Positions 7,823 to 16,326 of a stretch of DNA of 64,000 nucleotides are shown in pieces (position 1 is the stretch's first letter; each line of letters begins with the position of its first letter). Both the position numbers and the translations under genes were made by a program. The notes below the pieces were generated by a model that worked only from the letters and a program-made list of their open reading frames with translations, had not been told where the DNA came from and did no database searches. This stretch comes from Aphanothece sacrum FPU1. GTDB lineage: Bacteria > Cyanobacteriota > Cyanobacteriia > Cyanobacteriales > Microcystaceae. The DNA lies in NCBI RefSeq assembly GCF_003864295.1, contig NZ_BDQK01000001.1, forward strand, positions 310,001-374,000. Reading direction: 5' to 3'.

Positions 7823-8000
7823 CTAATTTTCCCTTCCTGCATCCCCATCATTGCAGAATAATAATTGATTAATCAGGTTTAGATAAGCTTGGGTGTGTTG
7901 TTCGTCCATTATCTTAATTATGACGGGAATGGTTGAATGAGGACTAGGATGAGGTTAGGGATTATAACTATGATTGAGGAAAAGGGAGAATAATATATAA
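7823..8000 (-). pseudogene. Decayed duplicate: coiled-coil tail plus N-terminal TPR/CHAT module
   Basis: On the minus strand the region first reads YIILPFPQS-stop (about 7970-8000), matching the end of the coiled-coil protein (RYIILPFPQNNFNP), then an ORF of 28 codons (7909-7823) MDEQHTQAYLNLINQLLFCN... that stops early. The order coiled-coil tail then LIxxLL module repeats the intact pair at 7747-7183. The shared nucleotides (GAGGAAAAGGGAGAATAATATA) confirm duplication. Confidence 0.6.
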
Positions 8001-8083
8001 CAAAATTCACCCATTTGATTTGACTATTAAGTAGATAAGCCAGAGATCGGGCTGATAATTTTTCAACTATCAGCTACCTTACA

Positions 8084-8284
8084 CTAAGCGGCTGAGATAT
8101 GCTTCTGTTGACTACGTTTTATCCTTCCCGTCCCCTGACAACTCTGGCAAAGACTCGTCTTATCTTGAGTAGTAGCAATACTTAATTTACCTTTTCCTTG
8201 ACAATGCTGACACACAACTTTTTCTTGCCACCAATAATTGGATAAAAAGCTATCGTCTGTGATGTAGTTAAAATCTTCGTACAT
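8084..8284 (-). CDS. Small DnaJ-type zinc-finger protein
   Basis: Two CxxCxGxG motifs (CQHCQGKG and CQSCQGTG), the zinc-binding repeat of DnaJ cysteine-rich domains, are placed as one zinc site in a 66-residue protein. I prefer the ATG at 8284 (MYEDFNYI), preceded by a GAGG ribosome site 8 bases upstream, over the upstream start at 8314. Such small proteins are seen in cyanobacteria and plastids (BSD2-like zinc fingers) and are thought to bind unfolded or thiol-containing proteins; the specific role is unknown. Confidence 0.72.
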   Translation of the reverse strand: MYEDFNYITDDSFLSNYWWQEKVVCQHCQGKGKLSIATTQDKTSLCQSCQGTGRIKRSQQKHISAA

Positions 8285-8704
8285 TGAGATACCTCGTAAT
8301 GTCTTTTCGAGCAACGGGAAGGGATATCAAGCCGAAATCCAGCAATATTTACTGGACTTTTACCTATGATAGATGAGGTAAAATAATACTGGTTATCCCT
8401 GTAAATCAATGATCATTTATCTTATTATCCAGTTAGGCATTTAGTTAAACTTTGCTAAGTTTCTTAAACAATCCTTTGCTATGTTCATTCTATGCAGAAA
8501 TCTTCAACAATTATGTGTTTACTTAACAATTTGTAAAATATGGAAAACCGATAGGGATCACCAAGATCAATAAAAAAATTAAGCAAATTTAGTATCAAAA
8601 AATACAGTCAGATTTATTTCTACTGAAAAAGCGAAAGCAAGGCATTTTATCAGTAATAAAGGAAATTTAGAGTAACTAGAGTTACAATAAGAGGGGCGAA
8701 ATAT
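8285..8704. other. Non-coding stretch before the secreted small protein
   Basis: About 420 AT-rich bases with no credible gene. A near-palindrome GAGTAACTAGAGTTAC lies about 30 bases before the next start and could be an operator; nothing else is recognisable. Confidence 0.4.
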
Positions 8705-9061
8705 TTGAAAAAGTTATTATCACTGTTACCAATCATAATTATGACTAACATAGGGGCTGTTAATCGGGAGAATAACTACCAAACAACTTGTTACCGTCGT
8801 CAAGGAAATCAACTGCTGTCTCCCGAAAGCTGTCAGGTGACGATGGAATTTGAACATCCAGAAAATGGACTAAACTGGAAAATTGTCACCCGTAGTGGGC
8901 AAGTTCACCACTATCGGAATCTAGGTACCGGAATTCAATTATGGAGTCATCTTAGCCACCAATGGGTTAATGTCAAGCAAACTGACTGGTTTCCTGAACA
9001 AGAAGGTATCCTCTGTTGGGATGACTTCTGTGCTGACTGGCGAGAATTACCCTTAGATTAG
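8705..9061 (+). CDS. Small secreted protein of unknown function
   Basis: Starts at TTG with a good GAGGGG ribosome site (8691-8696). Residues 1-18 (MKKLLSLLPIIIMTNIGA) look like a signal peptide. The mature part has four cysteines (TTCYRR, ESCQVT, ILCWDD, DFCADW) that could form two disulfides, and is rich in tryptophan and glutamine. I do not recognise the family. It is followed after 45 bases by the DUF6391-like gene on the same strand. Confidence 0.65.
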   Translation: MKKLLSLLPIIIMTNIGAVNRENNYQTTCYRRQGNQLLSPESCQVTMEFEHPENGLNWKIVTRSGQVHHYRNLGTGIQLWSHLSHQWVNVKQTDWFPEQEGILCWDDFCADWRELPLD

Positions 9062-9106
9062 ATATTAGTTGACAATAAATAAATCTCTATCCCCTATCCC
9101 CCTCTT

Positions 9107-9754
9107 ATGACTACTTCTACTAATGTTGCCCTTGATAATCTTTGGGATTTCGACATCTGGAAACCCCAACCTACTCAGGATACAGAATTACTTAAACAAA
9201 TCGGATTTATTCCTGGGTTAAAAGAACTGTTAATGTTGCGTCAAGTTCATGCCTTAGAACACGCTACCGTCTGGGTATTAAGTGAAATGGCCCAACGTTC
9301 AACTTTTGACGGATTTAACTCCTCAAATCAAGCCGATAATGAAACATTAGGAGGACTATCTACCGAAAAAGGCTTTTATTTGTATGGTCAAGTCAATCAT
9401 CCCGATTTGCAAAAAGCCGTAAAACAAGCCCTGGAACGTTTTAATCGAGGAGAATGGAATTTAGCGGTACATCCTCGCTGTGGCACGAATTTATCAGTCA
9501 CCATGTTATTAACTACTGGTTTAGCTTTAGGAACCTCTCTACTGCTACCGAGAGGGCCTATTGAACAAATTCTAGGATTAGCTGTCGCTACCACTGCGGC
9601 CGCCCAACTTGCCCCTGACTTAGGACAGTCCGTACAGAAGTATTTAACCACCGCTATTCCTTTTAATTTGGAATTGACGAATATCTCGAAAACACAAGAC
9701 TTCTGGGGACATCCGGCCCATTTTGTCTCAGTGACTTGGCGGGATTTGCAATAA
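9107..9754 (+). CDS. DUF6391-like membrane-associated protein
   Basis: A 215-residue protein with a conserved-looking core LMLRQVHALEHATVWVLSE, HPRCGTNLSVTMLL and a pair of hydrophobic stretches at about 130-170. It matches my memory of a cyanobacterial family of about 200 residues (DUF6391), with moderate confidence in the name. Histidine-rich HALEHA and HPRCGTN suggest metal binding, but no role is known. It lies 140 bases upstream of psaE on the same strand. Confidence 0.68.
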   Translation: MTTSTNVALDNLWDFDIWKPQPTQDTELLKQIGFIPGLKELLMLRQVHALEHATVWVLSEMAQRSTFDGFNSSNQADNETLGGLSTEKGFYLYGQVNHPDLQKAVKQALERFNRGEWNLAVHPRCGTNLSVTMLLTTGLALGTSLLLPRGPIEQILGLAVATTAAAQLAPDLGQSVQKYLTTAIPFNLELTNISKTQDFWGHPAHFVSVTWRDLQ

Positions 9755-9894
9755 AACTTAAAATTTGTAAACACCAATGTGTCCCGATCCAATAGTAGGC
9801 TTTTATAGATAAAGGAAACCTGTGTAATCTCATCCAACAGGGTGACAACTTAGAAAGGTTACTTTTCAATATCCATATATCAAGGAGAACCCCC

Positions 9895-10122
9895 ATGGTT
9901 AAACGTGGAGATGTCGTTAGAATCAAGCGCAAAGAATCCTACTGGTACAATGATGTTGGCACTGTTGCCAGTGTGGATAAAGCTGGTATCATCTATCCAG
10001 TCATCGTTCGTTTTGACAAAGTAAATTACAATGGTTTTAGCGGCAGTCCTACAGGGATTAATACAAATAACTTTGCTGAAAGCGAACTCGAAGTCGTTAA
10101 ATCAGCCCCCGCTAAAAAATAA
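9895..10122 (+). CDS. psaE: Photosystem I reaction centre subunit IV (PsaE)
   Basis: A 75-residue SH3-like protein starting [20 protein letters not shown] and containing [16 protein letters not shown], unmistakably PsaE. It sits on the stromal face of photosystem I and helps ferredoxin docking and cyclic electron flow. An AAGGAG ribosome site precedes the ATG. The gene ends in the basic tail SAPAKK. mutM follows after 18 bases on the same strand. Confidence 0.97.
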   Translation: MVKRGDVVRIKRKESYWYNDVGTVASVDKAGIIYPVIVRFDKVNYNGFSGSPTGINTNNFAESELEVVKSAPAKK

Positions 10123-10140
10123 CTTTATCAGGGTTTAAGA

Positions 10141-11001
10141 GTGCCAGAACTCCCTGAAGTAGAAACCGTTTGTCAAGGTCTTAATCATTTGACCTGTGGA
10201 CAAACCATTCGGGGTGGGGAAGTGTTGCTAAAACGCACCCTTGCTTACCCCTTTTCTATCACTGAATTTTTAGATAATCTCACCAATGTCACCATAGACA
10301 GATGGCAACGACGGGGTAAATATTTACTCGGACACGTCAAGAAACCATCAGGGGACTCAGGGGGATGGTTAGGGGTTCATCTACGCATGACGGGTCAATT
10401 ATTATGGGTAAATCGACAAGACCCTTTATCAACTCATACTCGTCTACGTCTGTTTTGTGGCGACTCTCAAGAATTAAGATTTGTGGATATTCGTACTTTT
10501 GGTAAAGTCTGGTGGGTTCCCCCAACCCACACCCCAGAAAATATCATCCCTACCTTAGCTAAATTGGGGCCAGAACCTTTATCAACTGACTTTTCCTTGA
10601 ATTACTTGATTAAGACCTTAAAGACTCGTCAACGCCCCATTAAAACCCTATTACTTGATCAAGAGATGGTGGCCGGTATTGGTAATATTTACGCCGATGA
10701 AGCTTTATTTAAAAGTGGCATTCGCCCAACTACTATGGCCCGCACTTTAAGCCCAGACCAACTCGAACGGTTGCGTCTGGCTATCGTGGAAGTCTTAGAA
10801 ACCGCGATCGCACAAGGGGGAACCACTTTTAGTGATTTTCGTGGGGTGACAGGTATTAATGGAAATTATGGGGGTATGGCTTGGGTATATGGACGCACTA
10901 ATAAACCTTGTCGTATTTGTCAAACTCCGATTGAACGCTTGAAGTTAGGGGGGAGATCAGCCCATTTTTGTCCGCAATGCCAGAAAAATTATGAATTATG
11001 A
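10141..11001 (+). CDS. mutM: Formamidopyrimidine-DNA glycosylase (MutM/Fpg)
   Basis: A 286-residue protein, GTG start, beginning PELPEVETVCQGL: after Met removal Pro is the catalytic residue and Glu the second. It also has GNIYADEALF (helix-two-turn-helix) and a C-terminal zinc finger CRIC...CPQC. It removes 8-oxoguanine and other oxidised purines, which suits an oxygen-evolving cell. The last codons (NYEL-stop) are made from the ATGAATT heptamer array that starts there, so the array sets the C-terminus. Confidence 0.96.
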   Translation: MPELPEVETVCQGLNHLTCGQTIRGGEVLLKRTLAYPFSITEFLDNLTNVTIDRWQRRGKYLLGHVKKPSGDSGGWLGVHLRMTGQLLWVNRQDPLSTHTRLRLFCGDSQELRFVDIRTFGKVWWVPPTHTPENIIPTLAKLGPEPLSTDFSLNYLIKTLKTRQRPIKTLLLDQEMVAGIGNIYADEALFKSGIRPTTMARTLSPDQLERLRLAIVEVLETAIAQGGTTFSDFRGVTGINGNYGGMAWVYGRTNKPCRICQTPIERLKLGGRSAHFCPQCQKNYEL

Positions 11002-11069
11002 ATTATGAATTATGAATTATGAATTATGAATTATGAATTATGAATTATGAATTATGAATTATGAATTAT
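10984..11069. repeat. Heptanucleotide tandem repeat (ATGAATT)n
   Basis: About eleven head-to-tail copies of ATGAATT overlap the mutM stop and run into the intergenic region. Short tandemly repeated heptamers are typical of cyanobacterial genomes and change copy number by slippage. Because 7 is not a multiple of 3, the array contains stops in all frames. Confidence 0.92.
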
Positions 11070-11190
11070 CTTAACCCAAAATGCTGATTTTTTGACTGTC
11101 ATTGCGAGGGGGCAATACTTACTAAATCTCATTTATAGGGATTATTCCCCCCGAAGCAATCCCTATTTTTCCCCTACAAAACCACATAAT

Positions 11191-11218
11191 GTAGGGGTCA
11201 ACGGCTGTTGACCCCTAC
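11191..11218. repeat. GTAGGGGTCAACGG palindrome
   Basis: Near-perfect 28-bp palindrome GTAGGGGTCAACGG / CTGTTGACCCCTAC. Other copies are at 48158, 51832 and 55078. Confidence 0.85.
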
Positions 11219-11315
11219 CGAGGTTAGAGAACATCAAAAAATTTTTGCTTGTTTCACAAAAAAGATCTTGACAATATACAGTGATACTCTGCTATGATAA
11301 CAAAGGTAACAACGG

Positions 11316-11387
11316 TGGGGTGTCGCCAAGTGGTAAGGCAGCGGGTTTTGGTCTCGCCATCCCTAGGTTCGAATCCTAGCACCCCAG
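11316..11387 (+). tRNA. tRNA-Gln (anticodon TTG)
   Basis: 72 bases fold as a cloverleaf: acceptor TGGGGTG / CACCCCA, D arm with AGTGGTAAGGCA, anticodon loop TTTTGGT with TTG, and T arm CTAGGTTCGAATCCTAG. The unusual U1-A72 type first pair is typical of bacterial tRNA-Gln. CCA is not encoded. A hairpin with a T-run at 11410-11456 may terminate the transcript. Confidence 0.95.
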
Positions 11388-11621
11388 TTATTAAAACAGT
11401 GAACAGTAAACAGTTATCAGTAAGGGGATATTAGACCCTGTTAACTGATAACTTTTAAAAAGTTCCTTCCTACTTCAGCAGGAGTGGCTAAAGAACAGAC
11501 AATTTTTTAGCTGTAACAGTTGAGACTTGATCCGTTGATTGGGACTGCTAAACTAGAACAAAACTAGAGAAAATCTCAGGTTCACCTCAATGTTGTGTCT
11601 TAGTTCTTAACTGTTTTAATT

Positions 11622-12467
11622 ATGATTAAATCTTATTTAGGGTTCCGCCGTCGGTGGTTTTATGGCTTATTATCTGTTGTCATGGCTAGTACTATTGTGA
11701 TTACTACACCTCAACCGGGTTATAGTCAATCTTGGGTCAATTGGATATTGCAAGGTGTACAAGTAATTCAATTATCTACCCTATCTGATGCTCAAGAAGT
11801 TAAATATGGGCAACAAATTAATCAAGAATTAATTAATAGTGGACAGGCTAATATATCCCGTAATAAAGAGTTAAATCAGACTGTTCAACGTATTGGACAA
11901 CGGTTAGCCAAAAATAGTAGCCGTCCGAAACTGCCTTTTACCTTTCAAGTAGTTGATGATGATGCCGTTAATGCCTTTGCCACTATGGGAGGATTTGTTT
12001 ATATTAATACAGGATTAATGGCTACGGCTGAAAATGAAGCAGAATTAGCTAGTGTAGTAGCTCACGAAATTGGTCATATTACCCAACGTCACTCTATTAC
12101 TCAAATGCGAGATGTGGCTATTTCTCAAGGGTTGATGTCTGCGGCCGGACTCAGTGAAAATAATATTGTACAATTGGGGGTGCAATTAGGGGTTAATCTT
12201 CCTCATAGTCGAGAAGCTGAATTAGAAGCTGATCAAGTGGGGCTGAAAACGCTACAAAGGGCTGGTTATGCACCGATTGGCATGGTAACATTTATGAAAA
12301 AATTGATGCAGCAAGGAGGAGGTGCAACTCCTGCTTTTTTGAGTACCCATCCAGCTACATCACAACGAGTCAAAGCTTTAAGTCAATCTATTGATCCCAA
12401 AATTGCTAATCAAGGGGATGGACTAAATAATCAAGCTTATCAACAACAAATTCGCCGTTTTTTATAA
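11622..12467 (+). CDS. M48-family zinc metalloprotease, exported
   Basis: A 281-residue protein with an N-terminal signal/anchor (residues 14-35), the zinc motif VVAHEIGHITQRH (HExxH) and a downstream EAELEADQVGL supplying the third ligand. The end STHPATSQRVKAL is typical of the BepA/LoiP-like group. Such enzymes act in the periplasm on misfolded or unassembled envelope proteins. Length suits the form without the C-terminal TPR part. A 26-bp inverted-repeat element follows the gene. Confidence 0.92.
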   Translation: MIKSYLGFRRRWFYGLLSVVMASTIVITTPQPGYSQSWVNWILQGVQVIQLSTLSDAQEVKYGQQINQELINSGQANISRNKELNQTVQRIGQRLAKNSSRPKLPFTFQVVDDDAVNAFATMGGFVYINTGLMATAENEAELASVVAHEIGHITQRHSITQMRDVAISQGLMSAAGLSENNIVQLGVQLGVNLPHSREAELEADQVGLKTLQRAGYAPIGMVTFMKKLMQQGGGATPAFLSTHPATSQRVKALSQSIDPKIANQGDGLNNQAYQQQIRRFL

Positions 12468-12498
12468 ATAAAAATTATACCAATTTCCTAAATAAGCA

Positions 12499-12646
12499 GG
12501 CGTTGCATCCCTGCGGGATGATTTGAGATTTTCTCCTAGTTTAAAAAATTCCTATTGACAAAAATAACATCTCTTTTTTTCCAATAGCTATCGTTGTCAT
12601 AAAAATTCCTCCTTAATTATAAATCATCCCGCAGGGATGCAACGCC
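12499..12646. repeat. 148-bp MITE-like element with perfect 26-bp inverted ends
   Basis: The arms GGCGTTGCATCCCTGCGGGA(TGATTT) at 12499-12524 and their exact reverse complement at 12621-12646 enclose 96 AT-rich bases with no ORF. Each arm also contains its own small palindrome (GCATCCCTGCGGGATG). Non-coding core and perfect terminal repeats fit a miniature inverted-repeat element. No target duplication is obvious. Confidence 0.75.
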
Positions 12647-12649
12647 GTA

Positions 12650-13249
12650 TTAGATAATATTATCCAAACGAAGTGACAAACTAGGTAACAGGGGGGAAAA
12701 GATATTTTGTCCTAACCTGTAGGGTTGCTGCTCATATTCGTCCCCATTGAGTTGACAAACCGTGAAGGTAGGTTGTTTCGGTTTACCAATAAAGACTATC
12801 CCTCCGAGTCCGCGATAATCAACAATCCAATATTCTCCAATGCCGAGGAGTGCGTATTCTTCAACCTTTCGGGCATAGTCGTCTTGCCAGTTAGTGCTGA
12901 TCACTTCGACGACTAACTTGATAGTTCTACCATTGGTGATAATCGGTTCTCGCTGCCACAGAGGTTCCATTTTGAGTTGGTCTTCATCTAGTACAATCAC
13001 GTCAGGACGCAAGGCCGTCGCTTCAGCAGCAGGGGGTTTGATTAAACAGTTTTTGGGAATGAACCAATTCAAATTAGAACGGAAAATTTCAGCCCATATT
13101 CTACCAGTTAGCTTGCCGGCCACTGCTTCGTGTGGCCCTGTCGGTTCCATGTCCCGTAGTTCTCCGTCAATTAGTTCATAGCGGGTATCATCGCCGTATT
13201 GGACAATGAATTCATCAAAGGTTAATGTTTTCGTGAGAGAGTAAGTCAT
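12650..13249 (-). CDS. Uma2-family (DUF820) putative endonuclease
   Basis: A 199-residue protein with the PD-(D/E)xK-like pattern of this family: TFDEFIVQYGDDTRYELIDGE, RPDVIVLD, VVEVIS and the final EYWIVDYR. The family is hugely expanded in cyanobacteria; function is unproven, often assumed to be restriction-like or mobile. It overlaps the edge of the MITE-like element. A second member, only distantly similar, is at 30172. Confidence 0.88.
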   Translation of the reverse strand: MTYSLTKTLTFDEFIVQYGDDTRYELIDGELRDMEPTGPHEAVAGKLTGRIWAEIFRSNLNWFIPKNCLIKPPAAEATALRPDVIVLDEDQLKMEPLWQREPIITNGRTIKLVVEVISTNWQDDYARKVEEYALLGIGEYWIVDYRGLGGIVFIGKPKQPTFTVCQLNGDEYEQQPYRLGQNIFSPLLPSLSLRLDNII

Positions 13250-13386
13250 CGAACTTTTGTTTCAATTCCTTTAGCTTATTCTTTTGAACTAATAATTACA
13301 TTGAATAAATCAACAACATGATCGACTTTCAATTTCCATCCTTTGACCTTGAAGCTTTAATAAGTATCTAAATAAAATTAATTGCA

Positions 13387-13412
13387 CGGTGGGCATTACT
13401 CACCCTACAGTT
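13387..13412. repeat. GTGGGCATTACTCACCCTAC palindrome
   Basis: Short inverted repeat around GGTGGGCATT/ACTCACCCTAC, in a 400-base stretch (13250-13650) without a gene. The related forms GTGGGCAATGCCCACCCTAC (29605-29627) and GCATTGCCCACCCTAC (about 39007-39024) show a dispersed family. Confidence 0.6.
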
Positions 13413-13544
13413 TTTGTGTCATTAATTTTGTGTGCTTACTTATTATACATTGTCTAATATTAAAAACAAAAATTGCCACACCCTCATACCTGATACAAGA
13501 ACTCTTGATACAAAATCATTGTACGCAAACGGATTGTTTTAAAT

Positions 13545-13650
13545 GGCGTTAGCTTTTCGCCGAGAAGCCCCGCCCCATAGGTCAGGCGGAAGCATCGAAC
13601 CGTAGGTGAGTACCGCCGAACCCTTGGGGTCGGGGACGGCGGCTGGAATT
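13545..13650. other. GC-rich structured island joined to a TnpB fragment
   Basis: About 105 bases of unusually high GC (GAAGCCCCGCCCCATAGG, then GAACCCTTGGGGTCGGGGAC and GGCGGCTGG) in an AT-rich context, able to form several hairpins. It runs straight into in-frame TnpB codons at about 13653. It resembles the structured 3' ends (omega-RNA regions) of other cyanobacterial TnpB elements, so it may be the end of one element fused to the middle of another. Confidence 0.45.
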
Positions 13651-13652
13651 TT

Positions 13653-14458
13653 GCCGTACGTCGAGGTGTATATAATTATGCCTTGGCAGAACGAAAAGAG
13701 TGGATAAATTCTCGCAAGTGTCAGGTTAACGCTTGTAGTCTTCGGTCTGAATATATTATACCTGCCGCTCAACCTTTTCGAGACTATTATAAACAGAAAA
13801 AAGAGTTAACTCAAGCTAAGCAGCAATACCCAGAAATTAAACGAGTTCAGTCTCAGGTATTGCAAGAAGTTATGGGGCGTTTAGATAAAGCGTTTAACTT
13901 TTTTTGGAAAAGAAGTTTTGGTTTTCCTCGATTTAAGAAATATGGACAGTTTCGGTCTATTAACTTTCCTCAATTTAGAGAAAACCCTGTAACTGGATAT
14001 CAATTAAGATTACCAAAGATAGGCTCTGTGGTGATTAATTTACACAGACCTATCCCAGATGGATTTGTTGTTAAGCAAGTTCAGATCGTTAAAAAAGCTT
14101 CTGGTTGGTATGCTGTTATTTGTATTCAATCAGATGTTAATATTCCTTATAAAAAACCTCAAGGGAAATCTCTAGGTCTTGATTTGGGACTTTCCAAGTT
14201 TATTGCAACATCTCAGGGAGAATTAATCGCTAGACCTAAGTTTTTTGTCGAACTTCAAAGTAAGCTTAAATGGCTACAAAAAAGATTATCGAAAAAACAA
14301 AAAGGGTCTAAAAATCGACTTAAAGCTATTCAAAAAGTAGCTAGACTTCATGAACATATTTACAACACTCGTAAAAACTTTCATTATCAAGTAGCTCATC
14401 ATCTTTGTGACCAAGCTCAAATAATATTTGCCGAAGATTTGAACCTAAAAGCAATGAG
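13653..14458 (+). pseudogene. Broken TnpB (IS200/IS605-type), both ends missing
   Basis: In-frame similarity to the intact TnpB at 1449 begins at AVRRGVYNYALAERKEW (its residue ~31) and ends at FAEDLNLKAMS, just after the second RuvC acidic residue. The first acid (SLGLDLGLS) is present; the zinc ribbon and third acid are gone. A TTG-started ORF spans 13683-14468. Upstream it is fused to the GC-rich island; downstream it is fused directly to a Crp-type regulator fragment, so deletion or recombination removed the element's right end. Confidence 0.85.
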
Positions 14459-14665
14459 TTATCTTTGACTCAGGAATTTATTGGTCAGATGTTGGGAATC
14501 CGTCGTTCTGGGGTAACGAATGCTGCGGGAAAGCTGCAAAAATTAGATCTAATACATTACCATCGAGGCCATATAAAAATTTTGGATTACCAAGGGTTAG
14601 TCAATGAGGCCTGCGAATGCTATCAAATTCTTAACAAGGAATTAAGCCGTTTGTTCGACAATTGA
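14459..14665 (+). pseudogene. Crp/Fnr-type regulator, C-terminal DNA-binding fragment
   Basis: The translation LSLTQEFIGQMLGIRRSGVT...GLIHY-like (here DLIHYHRGHIKILD) and NEACECYQILNKEL is the winged helix-turn-helix and tail of cyanobacterial Crp-family regulators. The cyclic-nucleotide-binding N-terminal domain is absent, replaced by the TnpB remnant. It lacks its own start (TTG at 14465 would be the first). The regulator has therefore been destroyed by an insertion followed by decay. Confidence 0.8.
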
Positions 14666-14814
14666 TAATGAACAATTTACAATTGATAATAATATAGCAG
14701 TTCTCATACTTGTGAGGTACAGAGTTTTATAGTTTTAGGGAACGCCTGAAATATTCAAGGTACTTGAGAACAGTCATAAAACATAAATTCTTACTCACTG
14801 TATTAAAGGTCAAA

Positions 14815-15033
14815 ATGATGTTAGGGCAGTGCTTTTCTGAAACTAAACAACAAGATTTAACCCAAATAGTATTAGAAGGTATTTGTCCTCATTGTCGGTC
14901 TAATAATATCAAATTCTACGAGTTTCGCAAGAATGACTTATTTGGATTTAAGTGTCAACTTTGTGGATGGATAGGTTCATATAGTTCCAGAGAATTTCAA
15001 GAAATATCCAATTATTGGTTAACTATTGCTTAA
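14815..15033 (+). CDS. Small zinc-ribbon protein
   Basis: From ATG 14815 (MMLGQCFSE) the 72-residue protein carries CPHC and CQLC separated by 20 residues, a four-cysteine zinc ribbon, preceded by LTQIVLEGI. A TTG start 50 bases upstream is possible. Small zinc-ribbon proteins like this often accompany transposon remnants (IS1-like InsA or transcription-factor ribbons), so it may be an element leftover; function is unknown. Confidence 0.55.
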   Translation: MMLGQCFSETKQQDLTQIVLEGICPHCRSNNIKFYEFRKNDLFGFKCQLCGWIGSYSSREFQEISNYWLTIA

Positions 15034-15035
15034 AT

Positions 15036-15122
15036 GTAGGTTGGGTTGCACCATAGTTAAAACCAACTAAACCCTTCTCCTGTGTCGTGCTGTGTTGGGT
15101 TTCGTACCTCAACCCAACCTAC
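15036..15122. repeat. GTAGGTTGGGTT palindromic repeat
   Basis: The arms GTAGGTTGGGTT and AACCCAACCTAC bound an 87-base element that contains the internal phrase TGTGTTGGGTTTCGTACCTC. A shorter copy with the same phrase is at 38301-38332. Confidence 0.85.
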
Positions 15123-15136
15123 GAAAATTGCTTATT

Positions 15137-16324
15137 TTAGGGATAAACTCGTCCTTTCCAAGCCCCTCCTTTTCCTTGCCAATGACGGATTGCTGAATCT
15201 AATGTCATCAAACTATATAATAAACCAATCACGGGCAAAGTCAATCCCCATAAGGGTGATAGTTCATATAAATTTAATGTGGGTACATAAGAAATAGTCA
15301 TCAATAATAATGTCATTAATCCTAATCCTAAGATTAACATATTTCCCATAATTAATCCTAGTATAATACTTAAAAGAGCAACTAAATAAACTAACACCAT
15401 TCCTAGTAAAGTTCCTATTAATAAGAAAGGAGAATAATATAATTGAGTATAAGCGGTTCTTGCTACCATATTCCAAATAGTACCTAAAGAATCATAGGGT
15501 CTTAAACTCAAGGTTTTTTCACTTAACCCTAACCAAATTCCTTGATCAGAAGTTGCTGAATCTTTTTGTAAATTAGCTTTAACTGCTGCTGCGAGGGAAC
15601 AATCATCAATTAACGCTTGTCTAACAATTTCAATACCGCCAATTTTTTCTAGTATATCTCGACGAATAAGAATACATCCTCCTGCTGCTGCTGCAATTTT
15701 ATTTTTAGGATTATTAACCCAAGCAAAAGGATATAATTTTTGAAAGAAAAACACAAAAGCAGGAATTAAAAACTTTTCCCAAAAACTATCACAACGTAAC
15801 CGTACCATTAAAGAAGTTAAAGCTAAATTTTCTTGTTCTGATTTAGTAACTAATTCTTTTAAATTAGTGGAATGATGTTTAATATCAGCATCCGTAAAGA
15901 GAAAATAATCAGGAGATAAATTTTGTGTTTTTGCTTGACAAATTCCTTGTTTTATGGCCCATAGTTTACCTGACCATCCAGACATTAATGGTTGTCCTGA
16001 GATGACAATTAAACGGTTAGATCTTTCAGTATTTTGGGCAATTTTTCTAGCCACTTCTCCGGTTCCATCATTACTTTGATCGTCTACTAAAATGATAGTA
16101 AATTCACCAGGATAATCTTGAGTTAATAAGGATTTTAAACTAATAGGTAAGACATCCGCTTCATTACGAGCGGGTATAACCGTACAAATAGAAGGATAAT
16201 GAGTTAAAGTATTTTTTTGTGGTTTAATACGTTGATTAGCCAACCAAAAATTACCCCGAAATAATAATAGATAGACCCAAATTACAAAAGATAATCCTGC
16301 TATAATGATAAAAGTATTGACCAT
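15137..16324 (-). CDS. hpnB: Family 2 glycosyltransferase, HpnB-like
   Basis: A 395-residue protein: N-terminal membrane helix (3-24), then a GT2 catalytic domain with TVIPARNEAD, ILVDDQSNDGT (DDxS), FTDADIKH (DxD) and QALIDDCSLAAAVK, and 3-4 membrane helices at the C-terminus. The pattern matches the hopene-associated glycosyltransferase HpnB; substrate is not proven. It starts 2 bases after fetB, and a thioredoxin-like gene precedes that, so the three probably form one minus-strand transcript. Confidence 0.82.
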   Translation of the reverse strand: MVNTFIIIAGLSFVIWVYLLLFRGNFWLANQRIKPQKNTLTHYPSICTVIPARNEADVLPISLKSLLTQDYPGEFTIILVDDQSNDGTGEVARKIAQNTERSNRLIVISGQPLMSGWSGKLWAIKQGICQAKTQNLSPDYFLFTDADIKHHSTNLKELVTKSEQENLALTSLMVRLRCDSFWEKFLIPAFVFFFQKLYPFAWVNNPKNKIAAAAGGCILIRRDILEKIGGIEIVRQALIDDCSLAAAVKANLQKDSATSDQGIWLGLSEKTLSLRPYDSLGTIWNMVARTAYTQLYYSPFLLIGTLLGMVLVYLVALLSIILGLIMGNMLILGLGLMTLLLMTISYVPTLNLYELSPLWGLTLPVIGLLYSLMTLDSAIRHWQGKGGAWKGRVYP

Positions 16325-16326
16325 AA

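Noticed and set aside
9397..9932. Two minus-strand ORFs opposite the DUF6391-like gene and the psaE upstream region
   Set aside because: Antisense shadows of conserved plus-strand coding sequence with no homology seen.
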